This document shows positions 7,786-15,674 of a DNA stretch of 64,000 nucleotides, piece by piece. Position 1 is the first letter of the stretch. The number at the start of each line of letters is the position of its first letter. Below the pieces are notes generated by a model, which made no database searches, was not told the origin of the DNA, and was given only the letters and a program-made list of their open reading frames with translations. Made by a program: the position numbers and the translations under genes. Source of the stretch: an uncultured Bryobacterales bacterium (GTDB lineage Bacteria > Acidobacteriota > Terriglobia > Bryobacterales > Bryobacteraceae); contig CALGAR010000117.1 in NCBI GenBank assembly GCA_937959285.1, positions 1-64,000 on the forward strand, in the 5' to 3' direction.

Positions 7786-8672
7786 AGTGACTTTCCGGTT
7801 AGCGCCCTATAGGCTTCCTTGTACTTTTCACCGGTTCTAAGCGCGACATCGGGAGGCAGCGCTGGTGCGGGCGGCTGCTTATTCCAATGAATCGATTCCA
7901 GATAGTCGCGCACGTACTGTTTATCGTACGACGGCTGCGGGCCGCCGGGCTTCCAGCTTTCCCTAGGCCAGAATCGGGATGAGTCAGGCGTCAAAACCTC
8001 ATCGGCCAGCGTGAGCTGGTCACCGACAAAACCAAACTCGAACTTCGTGTCGGCGAGAATAATCCCCCTCTGTTCGGCGTATGCCGCCGCTCGCCGGTAA
8101 ATCTCGAGCGTCAGGTCACGAAGTCTTGCGGCGAGTTCCGCTCCCACAAGAGATACGACGCGGTCGAAGGAAATGTTCTCGTCGTGTCCCGACTGGGCCT
8201 TGGTCGCAGGCGTGAAGATGGGCTCGGGCAGACGGTCGCTTTCGCGCAATCCGGGAGGAAGTGCAATTCCACAGACCGTCCCGCTCTGTTTGTATTCCTT
8301 CCACCCGGAGCCGGAGAGATAGCCGCGAGCCACACATTCCACGTCAATCATGCGCGCCTTACGGACGAGCATCGACCGCCCCTCCAACTGATCCCGATAC
8401 CGCCGCAGCGGCTCAGGGTATTCGTCAACGCACGCCGTGATCAGATGGTTCGGGACAACTCCGGCCAGAAAGTTGAACCAGAAAAGGGAAATTTGAGTGA
8501 GGACGCGGCCCTTATCCGGAATTCCCGACCCGAGAATGTAGTCGAAAGCCGAGATGCGATCCGTGGTGACGATCAGCAACCGGTCGTCACCGACGCGATA
8601 GATGTCGCGCACCTTGCCGCGTCCGGCCAGTTCGACCTCGGGGATCCGGGTTTCCAGCAAAATTTCGCTCAT
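7782..8672 (-). CDS. purC: Phosphoribosylaminoimidazole-succinocarboxamide synthase
   Basis: 296 residues from the ATG at 8672 (MSEILLETRIPEVELAGRGKVRDIY). GRGKVRDIY with VTTDRISAFDYIL is the ATP-binding start of SAICAR synthetase, and IILADTKFEFG with LADEVLTPDSSRFW are the C-terminal signatures. The enzyme joins CAIR and aspartate in purine synthesis. The length fits the longer ADE1-like branch. The frame extends upstream to 8741, but homologous sequence begins at 8672. It is the first gene of the purC-cvpA-gph-membrane protein run; no other pur gene is present. Confidence 0.95.
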   Translation of the reverse strand: MSEILLETRIPEVELAGRGKVRDIYRVGDDRLLIVTTDRISAFDYILGSGIPDKGRVLTQISLFWFNFLAGVVPNHLITACVDEYPEPLRRYRDQLEGRSMLVRKARMIDVECVARGYLSGSGWKEYKQSGTVCGIALPPGLRESDRLPEPIFTPATKAQSGHDENISFDRVVSLVGAELAARLRDLTLEIYRRAAAYAEQRGIILADTKFEFGFVGDQLTLADEVLTPDSSRFWPRESWKPGGPQPSYDKQYVRDYLESIHWNKQPPAPALPPDVALRTGEKYKEAYRALTGKSL

Positions 8673-8791
8673 AACGACGCCCGAGCAGCCAGCGCCCGCG
8701 CCCTGCTTGAAGATTGTTGCATCAACCCGCTGTTGTAGCACGGGCCGGACGGCTGGACAACTCAGGAGGTCCGGATAAGAGCCAGACTGCT

Positions 8792-9259
8792 TTATCGGAA
8801 GACGACGCCGAAGCGAAATTCTCCGAAACCGCTAAGGTCGTAGCCGCCCGGGTATCCCCGGAGCTCTGCGCGCAGACCGATGCGCGGAAGCATCCAGTAG
8901 TGAACTCCTCCCCCAACGTTCGCCCACAGCCCGGTGTTGTCGTTCTTATGGCCGATTGAGAAGCCCGCCGTCAGGAACGGATCCAGCCGCCGCAGCTCGA
9001 TTGGAAGATGAAAACTGATGTTTCCGGAGCCGATGACTCCGTTGCCATTCTTTGCAATCCCGCCGATCTCGCCGCCCATCGTAACCAGCGGGGCCACCCT
9101 TCCTTCGCCGCCAATCCCGTAACGGAAGGCCCCGCCTACACCACCTCTCCCACCTCCGAAGGTGCCTCCGATAAATCCATACCCGAATGATTGCTGCGCA
9201 AAAGCGCCGTCCGTACCAAATACAGCAAGTGCAAGAACAAACAAAACGATGTGTTTCAT
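8792..9259 (-). CDS. Secreted glycine-rich protein, likely small outer-membrane barrel
   Basis: 155 residues with a clear signal peptide (MKHIVLFVLALAVFG, cleavage after GAFAQ). The mature part alternates Gly, aromatic and charged residues (FGYGFIGGTFGGGRGG, WMLPRIGLRAELRGY) and ends in GVVFR with Phe near the C-terminus, typical of an eight-stranded outer-membrane beta-barrel of the OmpA-like/porin-family kind. No specific function can be assigned. Nothing obviously co-transcribed. Confidence 0.72.
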   Translation of the reverse strand: MKHIVLFVLALAVFGTDGAFAQQSFGYGFIGGTFGGGRGGVGGAFRYGIGGEGRVAPLVTMGGEIGGIAKNGNGVIGSGNISFHLPIELRRLDPFLTAGFSIGHKNDNTGLWANVGGGVHYWMLPRIGLRAELRGYPGGYDLSGFGEFRFGVVFR

Positions 9260-9686
9260 AGATCGCTATGCACTCACTCTACCTAATCGCGCCGCTGCAA
9301 CCTACTTCACGTTTGTAAACGGTAATGCACTCGAAGAGAGCACAGGTGTTACACGGCAGCCGCTGGCGGGCGGAATTCGGGCGAGCCGCGAATGATTGTT
9401 ACGAGCTATCTGGATCCGGCCAAAGCCAGGCAGATCCCACGTACAAGCTCGCGTTCGAGGAGCCGTGCCAGCCGGTGAGAGGACAGGGACAGGAGGTGTC
9501 ATCCTGCCCTTGCGCAGCGATCGAGAGTGCAAAACAAGCGATTCCAAGACCACGTATCGCAAGGAGACTGATGTTCATTCGTCAGTCCTGTCATTCTTCA
9601 ACAAGGCCATCTTTTCCATTTGAGAAAACAATCCTTGCTGGAATGCCCGTCGGAACCGGCGTAGCTCTGAGGTATGATCAACAGCG
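9260..9686. other. Gap of about 430 bp without a recognisable gene
   Basis: Frames are open on both strands but none reads like a protein: they are rich in Arg, Ser and Pro and lack a conserved pattern. A possible start with an AAGGAG site exists at 9570 (plus strand), but the 49-codon peptide overlaps the next gene and looks random. No tRNA, hairpin terminator or strong promoter was identified. The segment must carry the promoters of both divergent neighbours and might hold a decayed gene. Confidence 0.5.
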
Positions 9687-9959
9687 ATGCATTGGAACGA
9701 CGCAGCCGAAGACTTACTGAATCAGATCCTCTCCCGCACGCCGAGGCCGGTCCGGGACGAAACAGAAGACCGCATTCGCGACGCGGCTCACGCACTGGCA
9801 GAAGAAGAAGGCAAGAGGCGCATCGGTGTGGAAACCGTGATCGCGGCCTGGGTTCAGTGCACACCGGAGGCGCTCCGGCCGGACCTCCCGCGACAAATGG
9901 AGTCCATGGGCCTCGACCCGCACGAATACGAAGCACAGCTCTCCGGCCTCATGGACTAG
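9687..9959 (+). CDS. Small protein with PCP-reductase-like domain
   Basis: 90 residues. The pattern W-x3-A-x3-L-x2-I-x5-R at the N-terminus and the later IGVETVIAAW segment (residues 45-55) resemble the roughly 45-residue domain shared by the 57-kDa (BchB) subunit of dark protochlorophyllide reductase (PCP_red family) and many stand-alone small proteins in non-phototrophs. There is no sign of photosynthesis genes here, so the role is unknown; in other proteins this domain accompanies radical SAM or nitrogenase-like modules. The assignment rests on a short motif. Confidence 0.65.
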   Translation: MHWNDAAEDLLNQILSRTPRPVRDETEDRIRDAAHALAEEEGKRRIGVETVIAAWVQCTPEALRPDLPRQMESMGLDPHEYEAQLSGLMD

Positions 9960-10109
9960 CTGAGGCTACGCGTCGTTACGTTGGTAATCTTTGCCGGAAG
10001 GAATTACAACCACCACTTGAACGTGCTCCCCTAACCAACAGACATCATTGATATTTAACAGGATCTTACGTGGCATGTTACGTGCTGGATATTAGGACAG
10101 GAGGAGCCG

Positions 10110-10322
10110 ATGAACTGGGACCGGATCGAGGGGAACTGGAAGCAGCTCAAAGGCGCCATCAAGCAGCGTTGGGGCCGGTTGACCGACGACGACATCGCAG
10201 AGATGGAGGGACGTCGGGACAAGATAATCGGAAAGCTCCAGCAGCGTTACGGAATGGCGCGCGACGAAGCTGAGCGGCAAGTGGATGAGTGGCACGAGTC
10301 GCAGCGCAGCGTGAGCCTTTGA
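10110..10322 (+). CDS. CsbD family stress-response protein
   Basis: 70 residues that match CsbD along the full length: MNWDRIEGNWKQLKGAIKQR, then KWG-like WGRLTDDDI and GRRDKIIGKLQQRYG. CsbD proteins are small, hydrophilic, induced by general stress (SigB in Bacillus) and have no known biochemical activity. A strong AGGAGG site lies 6-7 bp upstream of the ATG. A hairpin terminator follows, so it is probably a single-gene transcript. Confidence 0.92.
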   Translation: MNWDRIEGNWKQLKGAIKQRWGRLTDDDIAEMEGRRDKIIGKLQQRYGMARDEAERQVDEWHESQRSVSL

Positions 10323-10399
10323 GAGGTTGGTTGCACTCTTTTTAAAGGCTTGCCCGTCGTCCGATGACCGGTAATACGGCTGTCGGGTGATAGGGCGAG

Positions 10400-10428
10400 A
10401 AGGGCAGGTTTGTAGCCTGCCCTTTTTT
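10400..10428 (+). terminator. Rho-independent terminator
   Basis: Stem AAGGGCAGG / CCTGCCCTT with a 7-base loop (TTTGTAG) followed by a run of six T. It lies about 80 bp after the csbD-like stop and 30 bp before the next gene, so it closes the csbD transcript. Confidence 0.88.
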
Positions 10429-10457
10429 CATGTCCGGAGGGGATTTACCTTATAGGT

Positions 10458-12257
10458 ATGCGAATCTTTCCCCTCTGGGCGGCGGCGCTGACGCTCCTTC
10501 AGGCTGCAGCGCTAGCGCAATCTCCAACCGTCGCGGAAGTGAAGGCATTCCTGGATGCCGCCGAAGCGCGGTTGCTTCAGCTCACCACCGAGGCAGGCAG
10601 GGCCCAATGGATTCAGGCCACCTACATCACCTACGACAGTGAGATCATAGCGGCTCAAGCCGGTGAGAAGCTGGCGAGCGCACAGGCCGAGCTTGCAAAG
10701 CAGGCGGCAAAGTATGCCTCGGTAAAGCTCCCGCCAGACCTAGCTCGAAAGCTGATGCTCCTGCGTGTCGGCATCACGCTGCCCGTGCCTTCCGATCCGG
10801 CGGCGAGCGAGGAGCTGACGCGGCTCGTCACGGCGATGGAAAGCACATACGGCAAGGGCCGGTATTGCCCCGCAGGCGTCACGGACGAGAAAAAGTGCCT
10901 GGATCTGACGGAGATTACGCGGATCATGGCCAACAGCCGCGATGCCAATCAGTTGCTTGACGTTTGGCGCGGCTGGCGGACGATCTCGCCGCCAATGCGA
11001 GACAACTATCGCCGGTTCGTCGAGCTTTCGAACAAAGGAGCGGTAGAGCTCGGGTTTCCCGATACAGGTGCACTATGGCGGTCCCGGTATGATATGCCGC
11101 CGGACGATTTTGCGCGGGAAGTGGACCGGCTCTGGGAACAGGTCAAACCCCTCTACGTCTCACTTCATGCCTACGTCCGGTGGAAGCTGCGCGAAAAATA
11201 CGGAGACATCGTACCGGAGCGAGGCCCCATCCCGGCTCACCTGCTTGGCAATCCGTGGGCGCAGTCCTGGGATAACATTTATCCGCTGCTCGCACCTCCG
11301 AACGCCGATCCGGGATTTGATCTGACGGACATACTGAAGGCCCGCAAGGTCGATGCGAAGGAGCTGGTGCGCTATGGCGAGCGTTTCTTCACCTCGCTCG
11401 GCTTCGCACCGCTGCCTCAAACATTCTGGGAGCGCTCCCTCTTCGTAAAGCCCGCAGATCGCGAAGTTGTTTGCCACGCCAGCGCCTGGAATATCGACAG
11501 CGTCGACGACCTGCGCATCAAGATGTGCATTGACATCACGGGCGAGGAATTTGGCGTCGTCCACCATGAGCTCGGTCACAACTTTTATCAGCGGGCTTAC
11601 AACAAGCAGCCCTTCCTGTTTCGAGAGAGCGCCAATGACGGGTTCCATGAAGCGGTCGGCGACACGATCGCGCTATCCATCACGCCGGAGTACCTCGTCA
11701 AGCTCGGATTCCTGGAGAAGCCGACGGATCCTTCGAAGGATATCGGTCTTCTCCTGCGCCGCGCGCTCGATAAAGTCGCCTTCCTTCCCTTTGGCCTCCT
11801 GGTCGATCAATGGCGCTGGAAAGTGTTCTCAGGGCAGATTACGCCGGATCAGTACAACAAAGCGTGGTGGGAGCTGCGACGGAAATACCAGGGAATCGAC
11901 GCTCCAGTGCCTCGCTCCGAGAACGACTTCGACCCAGGGGCCAAGTACCACGTACCTGCAAACGTACCCTATACGCGGTACTTCCTGGCTCACATCCTGC
12001 AGTTTCAATTCCACCGTGCACTGGCGCAAGCCGCCGGCTGCACTGATCCGCTCCACCGGTGCTCAATCTACGGAAACCAGGAAGCTGGACGGCGCTTGAA
12101 CGCGATGCTTGAGATGGGTGCTAGCCGGCCCTGGCCTGACGCCCTACAGGCGTTGACTGGAAAGCGCCAGATGGACGCCACCGCAATCCTCGATTACTTC
12201 GTGCCGCTGCAAAAGTGGCTCGACGAGCAGAACAAAGGGAAGCCCATCGGCTGGTAG
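10458..12257 (+). CDS. Secreted M2-family peptidyl-dipeptidase (ACE-like)
   Basis: 599 residues with an N-terminal signal peptide (FPLWAAALTLLQAAALAQ). The zinc motif HHELGH places HExxH at residues 370-374 and the third ligand Glu398 sits in ANDGFHEAVGD, the same 24-residue spacing after the second His as in angiotensin-converting enzyme. Downstream, LPFGLLVDQWRW and YHVPANVPYTRYF are the conserved chloride/substrate-side segments of M2 enzymes. It should be a periplasmic or outer-membrane-linked dipeptidyl carboxypeptidase that takes dipeptides from peptide C-termini. Transcribed alone or with the lipoprotein 90 bp downstream. Confidence 0.92.
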   Translation: MRIFPLWAAALTLLQAAALAQSPTVAEVKAFLDAAEARLLQLTTEAGRAQWIQATYITYDSEIIAAQAGEKLASAQAELAKQAAKYASVKLPPDLARKLMLLRVGITLPVPSDPAASEELTRLVTAMESTYGKGRYCPAGVTDEKKCLDLTEITRIMANSRDANQLLDVWRGWRTISPPMRDNYRRFVELSNKGAVELGFPDTGALWRSRYDMPPDDFAREVDRLWEQVKPLYVSLHAYVRWKLREKYGDIVPERGPIPAHLLGNPWAQSWDNIYPLLAPPNADPGFDLTDILKARKVDAKELVRYGERFFTSLGFAPLPQTFWERSLFVKPADREVVCHASAWNIDSVDDLRIKMCIDITGEEFGVVHHELGHNFYQRAYNKQPFLFRESANDGFHEAVGDTIALSITPEYLVKLGFLEKPTDPSKDIGLLLRRALDKVAFLPFGLLVDQWRWKVFSGQITPDQYNKAWWELRRKYQGIDAPVPRSENDFDPGAKYHVPANVPYTRYFLAHILQFQFHRALAQAAGCTDPLHRCSIYGNQEAGRRLNAMLEMGASRPWPDALQALTGKRQMDATAILDYFVPLQKWLDEQNKGKPIGW

Positions 12258-12349
12258 AAATCGGCTGCAGCGCAAACAGTACTATTCTCCCCAGATTTGT
12301 CGGATGCAGAGCCAATGGCGCCGGCGTCCACCATGTAGGGAGAATGAAA

Positions 12350-13048
12350 ATGCGCACTCTCCGATACATTTGCGCGGCTGCCGTGGCGGCGGCCGCCTTG
12401 GGACTTTCGGGCTGTGCGAGTCGCACGTTACAGCCCGCCGCAGGTGTGCAAACCCTGCCCGGCGATCCGCAAGCGGCTGTGGGAGAGGCGGCCGGCGTCC
12501 GAATGGTCGTCAGAGCCAACGCGTGGAAAGCGGATCCGAGCGACCTGAAAGACGTGATGACGCCAATCCGCGCTACGATCGAGAACCGCAGCGGGCGGCC
12601 CCTGCAGATTCGTTACAGCGACTTCCAGCTTGTGTCCGACTCGGGCTTCCGTCACAATGCGATTCCGCCTTATCAAATCAATGCATCTATATCGCGGGTG
12701 ACACCTGTCAGTGCGCGATTCGGCTATGACGCCTTCTGGGTGTCGCCGTATTACTCGGGATTCTATGGCCCCTATTTGCGCCCCTGGGGCGGCTATTGGG
12801 CGTACGATCCGTGGTATTACGGCACTTACTATCAGGTCTGGCGGGAGCCTCTGCCGACGGAAGACATGCTGGAGCTCGCGATTCCCGAAGGAGTTCTTGA
12901 TTCGGGCGGCCGCCTGAACGGATTCCTCTACTTTCAAAAAGTATCTGGCGATACCAAAGCAGTGACGTTCCGTGCCGGGCTTGTCGACGCATTCGGGCAG
13001 GGCCAGTTCGGCAGCATCAATATTCCGTTCGTAGTGGCAACAAAGTGA
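12350..13048 (+). CDS. Lipoprotein of unknown function
   Basis: 232 residues. The start at 12350 (ATG) has AGGGAG at a good 7-bp distance; an in-frame ATG at 12344 is the alternative. The signal ends in a lipobox (LGLSGC), so the protein is acylated. After residue 45, a domain starting VRMVVRANAWKADPSDLKD and including PIRATIENRSGRPLQIRYSDFQL looks like a beta-sandwich. The middle (about residues 120-160) is very rich in Tyr, Trp, Gly and Pro (YYSGFYGPYLRPWGGYWAY). No family recognised. Confidence 0.8.
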   Translation: MRTLRYICAAAVAAAALGLSGCASRTLQPAAGVQTLPGDPQAAVGEAAGVRMVVRANAWKADPSDLKDVMTPIRATIENRSGRPLQIRYSDFQLVSDSGFRHNAIPPYQINASISRVTPVSARFGYDAFWVSPYYSGFYGPYLRPWGGYWAYDPWYYGTYYQVWREPLPTEDMLELAIPEGVLDSGGRLNGFLYFQKVSGDTKAVTFRAGLVDAFGQGQFGSINIPFVVATK

Positions 13049-13088
13049 TGAGCAGAAGGATCCCTGTTTCGATACAATCTTCGAGGTT

Positions 13089-14138
13089 GTGAGTGCTCCT
13101 TCATCGCTTTTGGGTCCACTTGTGATCGCCGCGTTGGCGGCGGCTGCAATCGGGGTGCGGCGGTCGAAACGCTTCCAAGGATTTTCCTTCACGTTCTCTG
13201 TGTTCACGTTCGTAGCCGCCGCAATGTTCTACCCTGCAGCGTTCCACAGTTGGGGTGGATTTCAGCTAAGCCGCCTGATCGTGCCGCTCATTCAGATCAT
13301 CATGTTCGGAATGGGCGTCGGCTTGAGCGTAGAGGACTTTGCACGTGCGCTGAACATGCCGAAGGCTGTGAGCGTGGGAATGCTCCTTCAGTTTTCGGTG
13401 ATGCCGGTGGCAGGGTGGACGATTGCGAGGCTCTTCGGCTTTGAGCCTGCCATCGCCGCGGGGGTCGTCCTGATCGGCTCGGTCCCGGGCGGTGTTGCTT
13501 CCAACGTGATTACTTATCTCGCCAAAGGGAACGTAGCCCTGTCTGTCACGATGACGGCCTGCTCGACGATGATGGCGCCCGTCATGACGCCCCTGTTGAT
13601 GAAGACGCTCGCAGGGCAGTATGTACCGATCTCGTTCTACGAGATGATGATGTCGATTGTCGAAATGATTGTCCTCCCCATTGTGGCCGGTCTCATTGCC
13701 AATCGACTCATTCACGGACGCGCCTTATGGCTCGACAATCTCATGCCTGTGGTCTCCATGGGCGGCATCTGTTTCATCATTGCCATCATTACTTCGGCCT
13801 CCCGCGACAAACTTCTCGAAGTTGCACCGGTATTGATTCTCGCCGCGGTCCTCCACAACGCGATCGGATATCTGTTGGGTTACTGGGGCGCCCGGGCCCT
13901 GGGGCTTGGTGAGTCGGATGCGCGGACAGTCTCCATCGAAGTGGGCATGCAAAACGGTGGCATGGCTTCAGGCCTCGCGGTCAACGTCCTTCGAAGCACG
14001 GATGCAGCCCTCGCGCCCGCTATTTTCGGCCCCTGGATGAACATCTCCGGCTCCGCCCTCGCATCCTGGTGGCGTCGGAAGTCGGAGCGCGCCGAAGCCA
14101 AAGAAGCCGCAGCGCAAGCGATTTCGGCGCGCGGCTGA
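13089..14138 (+). CDS. Bile acid:sodium symporter (BASS) family transporter
   Basis: 349 residues, GTG start. About nine to ten transmembrane segments; the motif GSVPGGVASNVITYLAKGN (around residues 130-150) and the later EVGMQNGGMASGLA match the two crossing helices of the BASS/SBF fold that bind sodium and the organic anion. Close to the YocS/PAN-type bacterial members that carry pantoate, pyruvate or other organic acids; the substrate cannot be read from sequence. The C-terminus ends in a charged tail (RRKSERAEAKEAAAQ). Confidence 0.88.
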   Translation: MSAPSSLLGPLVIAALAAAAIGVRRSKRFQGFSFTFSVFTFVAAAMFYPAAFHSWGGFQLSRLIVPLIQIIMFGMGVGLSVEDFARALNMPKAVSVGMLLQFSVMPVAGWTIARLFGFEPAIAAGVVLIGSVPGGVASNVITYLAKGNVALSVTMTACSTMMAPVMTPLLMKTLAGQYVPISFYEMMMSIVEMIVLPIVAGLIANRLIHGRALWLDNLMPVVSMGGICFIIAIITSASRDKLLEVAPVLILAAVLHNAIGYLLGYWGARALGLGESDARTVSIEVGMQNGGMASGLAVNVLRSTDAALAPAIFGPWMNISGSALASWWRRKSERAEAKEAAAQAISARG

Positions 14139-14183
14139 GGAAGTTCCCGGACAGGACGGCGCCCGTCACAAAGAACAGCCGTC

Positions 14184-14189
14184 TATAAT
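14184..14189 (+). promoter_or_regulatory. Perfect -10 hexamer TATAAT
   Basis: TATAAT lies 40 bp before the ATG at 14229 of the beta-lactamase-fold gene, in the 90-bp space after the BASS gene. No good -35 hexamer is visible at the right distance. Confidence 0.4.
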
Positions 14190-14228
14190 GGCAACACCAC
14201 GTTGGACGCCGTGTCGGAGTGCGCCGTA

Positions 14229-15110
14229 ATGAAGATTACCATTCTGCCTCTCGTTCTCCTGTGCCTTCCGGCCCTTCAGGCGGAGACGGTCGTCGATCTC
14301 CTACAGCAGAAGACGCTTCAGAACATCGCGGAGATTGACAGGAAACTGGACGGCGTTCTGGGTGTCGCAGCGATCGATTTGACGACCGGCCAGACGATGC
14401 ACTATCACGGAGACGTCGTCTTCCCGCAGGCAAGCTCGATCAAGATTCCGATCCTGATCCGCATGTTTCGCGCTGCACGCGCTGGCGAGTTCTCCTTGAA
14501 CGATCAGATCACCCTCACCTCCAAGGACAAAGTAGGCGGCAGCGGGCACCTTCAACAAGCGCTCGCCAAGGGGCCGGTGACGCTTTCGATACGTGAATTG
14601 GTGACCGCAATGATTGAGACCAGCGACAACACGGCCACCAATCGCTGCATTGCCATGGTGAAGATGGAGCGCGTGAATCGCATGCTCGACGAAATGGGAT
14701 TCCTCAACACGCGCCTCCGACGAATCATGATGGATACTGCGGCCGCGGGCAGAGACGAAGAGAATGTGTCGACTCCCAACGAGATGGCTCGCCTCGTCGA
14801 GAAGATCTACCGAAAGGAAGCGGCGCACGAAGAGGACTGCAACGAGATGCTGGCCATCATGAAACGGGTGAAAGCATCGCTGCACAAGGCAGTTCCACCT
14901 CGCGTCGAGGTCGCTTCGAAACCCGGAGGGGTGCCAGGTGTGAAGTGCGAAACCGGCATCGTCTATCTGCCAAACCGGCCCTTCGTTCTCAGCGTCATGT
15001 CGACCTTCGTCAGACCCTCGGCAACGCCTGTAGAGGACGTGACCCGAGTCGTTTATGCCCATTTTGAGCGCCTTGCCCAAAGCAACAAATTCGGCAACCA
15101 ATGGCGTTAG
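14229..15110 (+). CDS. Secreted serine hydrolase with class A beta-lactamase fold
   Basis: 293 residues from the ATG at 14229, which gives a clean signal peptide (MKITILPLVLLCLPALQA); the frame could start 27 bp earlier. The SxxK nucleophile motif is Ser69-Ser-Ile-Lys72, and the SDN loop is Ser132-Asp-Asn134. The third motif is KPG (231-233) instead of the KTG/KSG of true class A enzymes, and no Glu166 is present in the omega-loop region, which reads RRIMMDTAAAGRDEENVSTP. It therefore probably is a related periplasmic serine hydrolase (beta-lactamase2 family), not a proven resistance enzyme. Confidence 0.8.
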   Translation: MKITILPLVLLCLPALQAETVVDLLQQKTLQNIAEIDRKLDGVLGVAAIDLTTGQTMHYHGDVVFPQASSIKIPILIRMFRAARAGEFSLNDQITLTSKDKVGGSGHLQQALAKGPVTLSIRELVTAMIETSDNTATNRCIAMVKMERVNRMLDEMGFLNTRLRRIMMDTAAAGRDEENVSTPNEMARLVEKIYRKEAAHEEDCNEMLAIMKRVKASLHKAVPPRVEVASKPGGVPGVKCETGIVYLPNRPFVLSVMSTFVRPSATPVEDVTRVVYAHFERLAQSNKFGNQWR

Positions 15111-15134
15111 CGACCTCTGTAGAATAAGGTGGCT

Positions 15135-15674
15135 ATGGAACTGAAGGGGAAACGGATCGCAATCCTCGTAGACGATCTCTACGAGGAGATGGAAGTCTGG
15201 TATCCACTTTATCGTCTACGTGAAGCCGGCGCGGAAGTGGTAACAGTCGGCGCCAAGGCCGGCACCACGTACTCCAGCAAGCGGGGCTACCCGTGCGTTG
15301 CCGACAAATCCTACGACGAAGTCAAAGCCGCCGATTTTGACGGCGTGATTTTGCCTGGCGGCTATGCGCCGGACCGCGTCCGCCGATATAGCGCCGCCAT
15401 ACAGTTTGTGAAGGACATGAACCTCCAGGAAAAGCTTGTGGCCGCTATCTGCCACGGCCCCTGGATCGCCTGCTCTGCGGGGGTTTTGCGCGGAAGGCGA
15501 GTGACTTGCTTCTTTTCAATTAAAGACGACGTCGTCAACGCCGGCGGGCTCTACGAGGACTCGGAAGTTGTCGTCGACAATAACCTCGTCACCTCTCGCC
15601 AGCCTGATGACTTGCCGGCCTTCTGCCGAGCGGTGATCGGCGTCCTGACGAGAACACCGGTATCGACGCTGTGA
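15135..15674 (+). CDS. DJ-1/PfpI family protein
   Basis: 179 residues from the ATG at 15135 (an in-frame GTG lies 6 bp upstream). AILVDDLYEEMEVWYPLYRL at the N-terminus and the nucleophile elbow AICHGPW (Cys near residue 110) with Glu in YEEMEV are the PfpI/YhbO signature. Members act as glyoxalase III, deglycase-like or peptidase enzymes. It begins a run of five coupled genes (next gene overlaps by 4 bp, GTGA) with a PQQ dehydrogenase, so protection from aldehydes made by that enzyme is a reasonable guess. Confidence 0.87.
   Translation: MELKGKRIAILVDDLYEEMEVWYPLYRLREAGAEVVTVGAKAGTTYSSKRGYPCVADKSYDEVKAADFDGVILPGGYAPDRVRRYSAAIQFVKDMNLQEKLVAAICHGPWIACSAGVLRGRRVTCFFSIKDDVVNAGGLYEDSEVVVDNNLVTSRQPDDLPAFCRAVIGVLTRTPVSTL

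Noticed and set aside
9450..9475. GTTCGAG stretch that resembles a tRNA T-loop
   Set aside because: No acceptor stem, D-arm or anticodon stem can be folded around it.
9325..9720. Plus-strand frame in the 430-bp gap, including an AAGGAG-ATG at 9570
   Set aside because: Overlaps the next gene out of frame and has no protein-like pattern.
12428..13207. Minus-strand frame of 259 codons across the lipoprotein and BASS region
   Set aside because: Crosses two real plus-strand genes and shows no domain or start signal.
14301..15101. Minus-strand frame of 266 codons antisense to the beta-lactamase-fold gene
   Set aside because: Composition is random, His/Arg-rich; the plus strand carries SxxK and SDN motifs.
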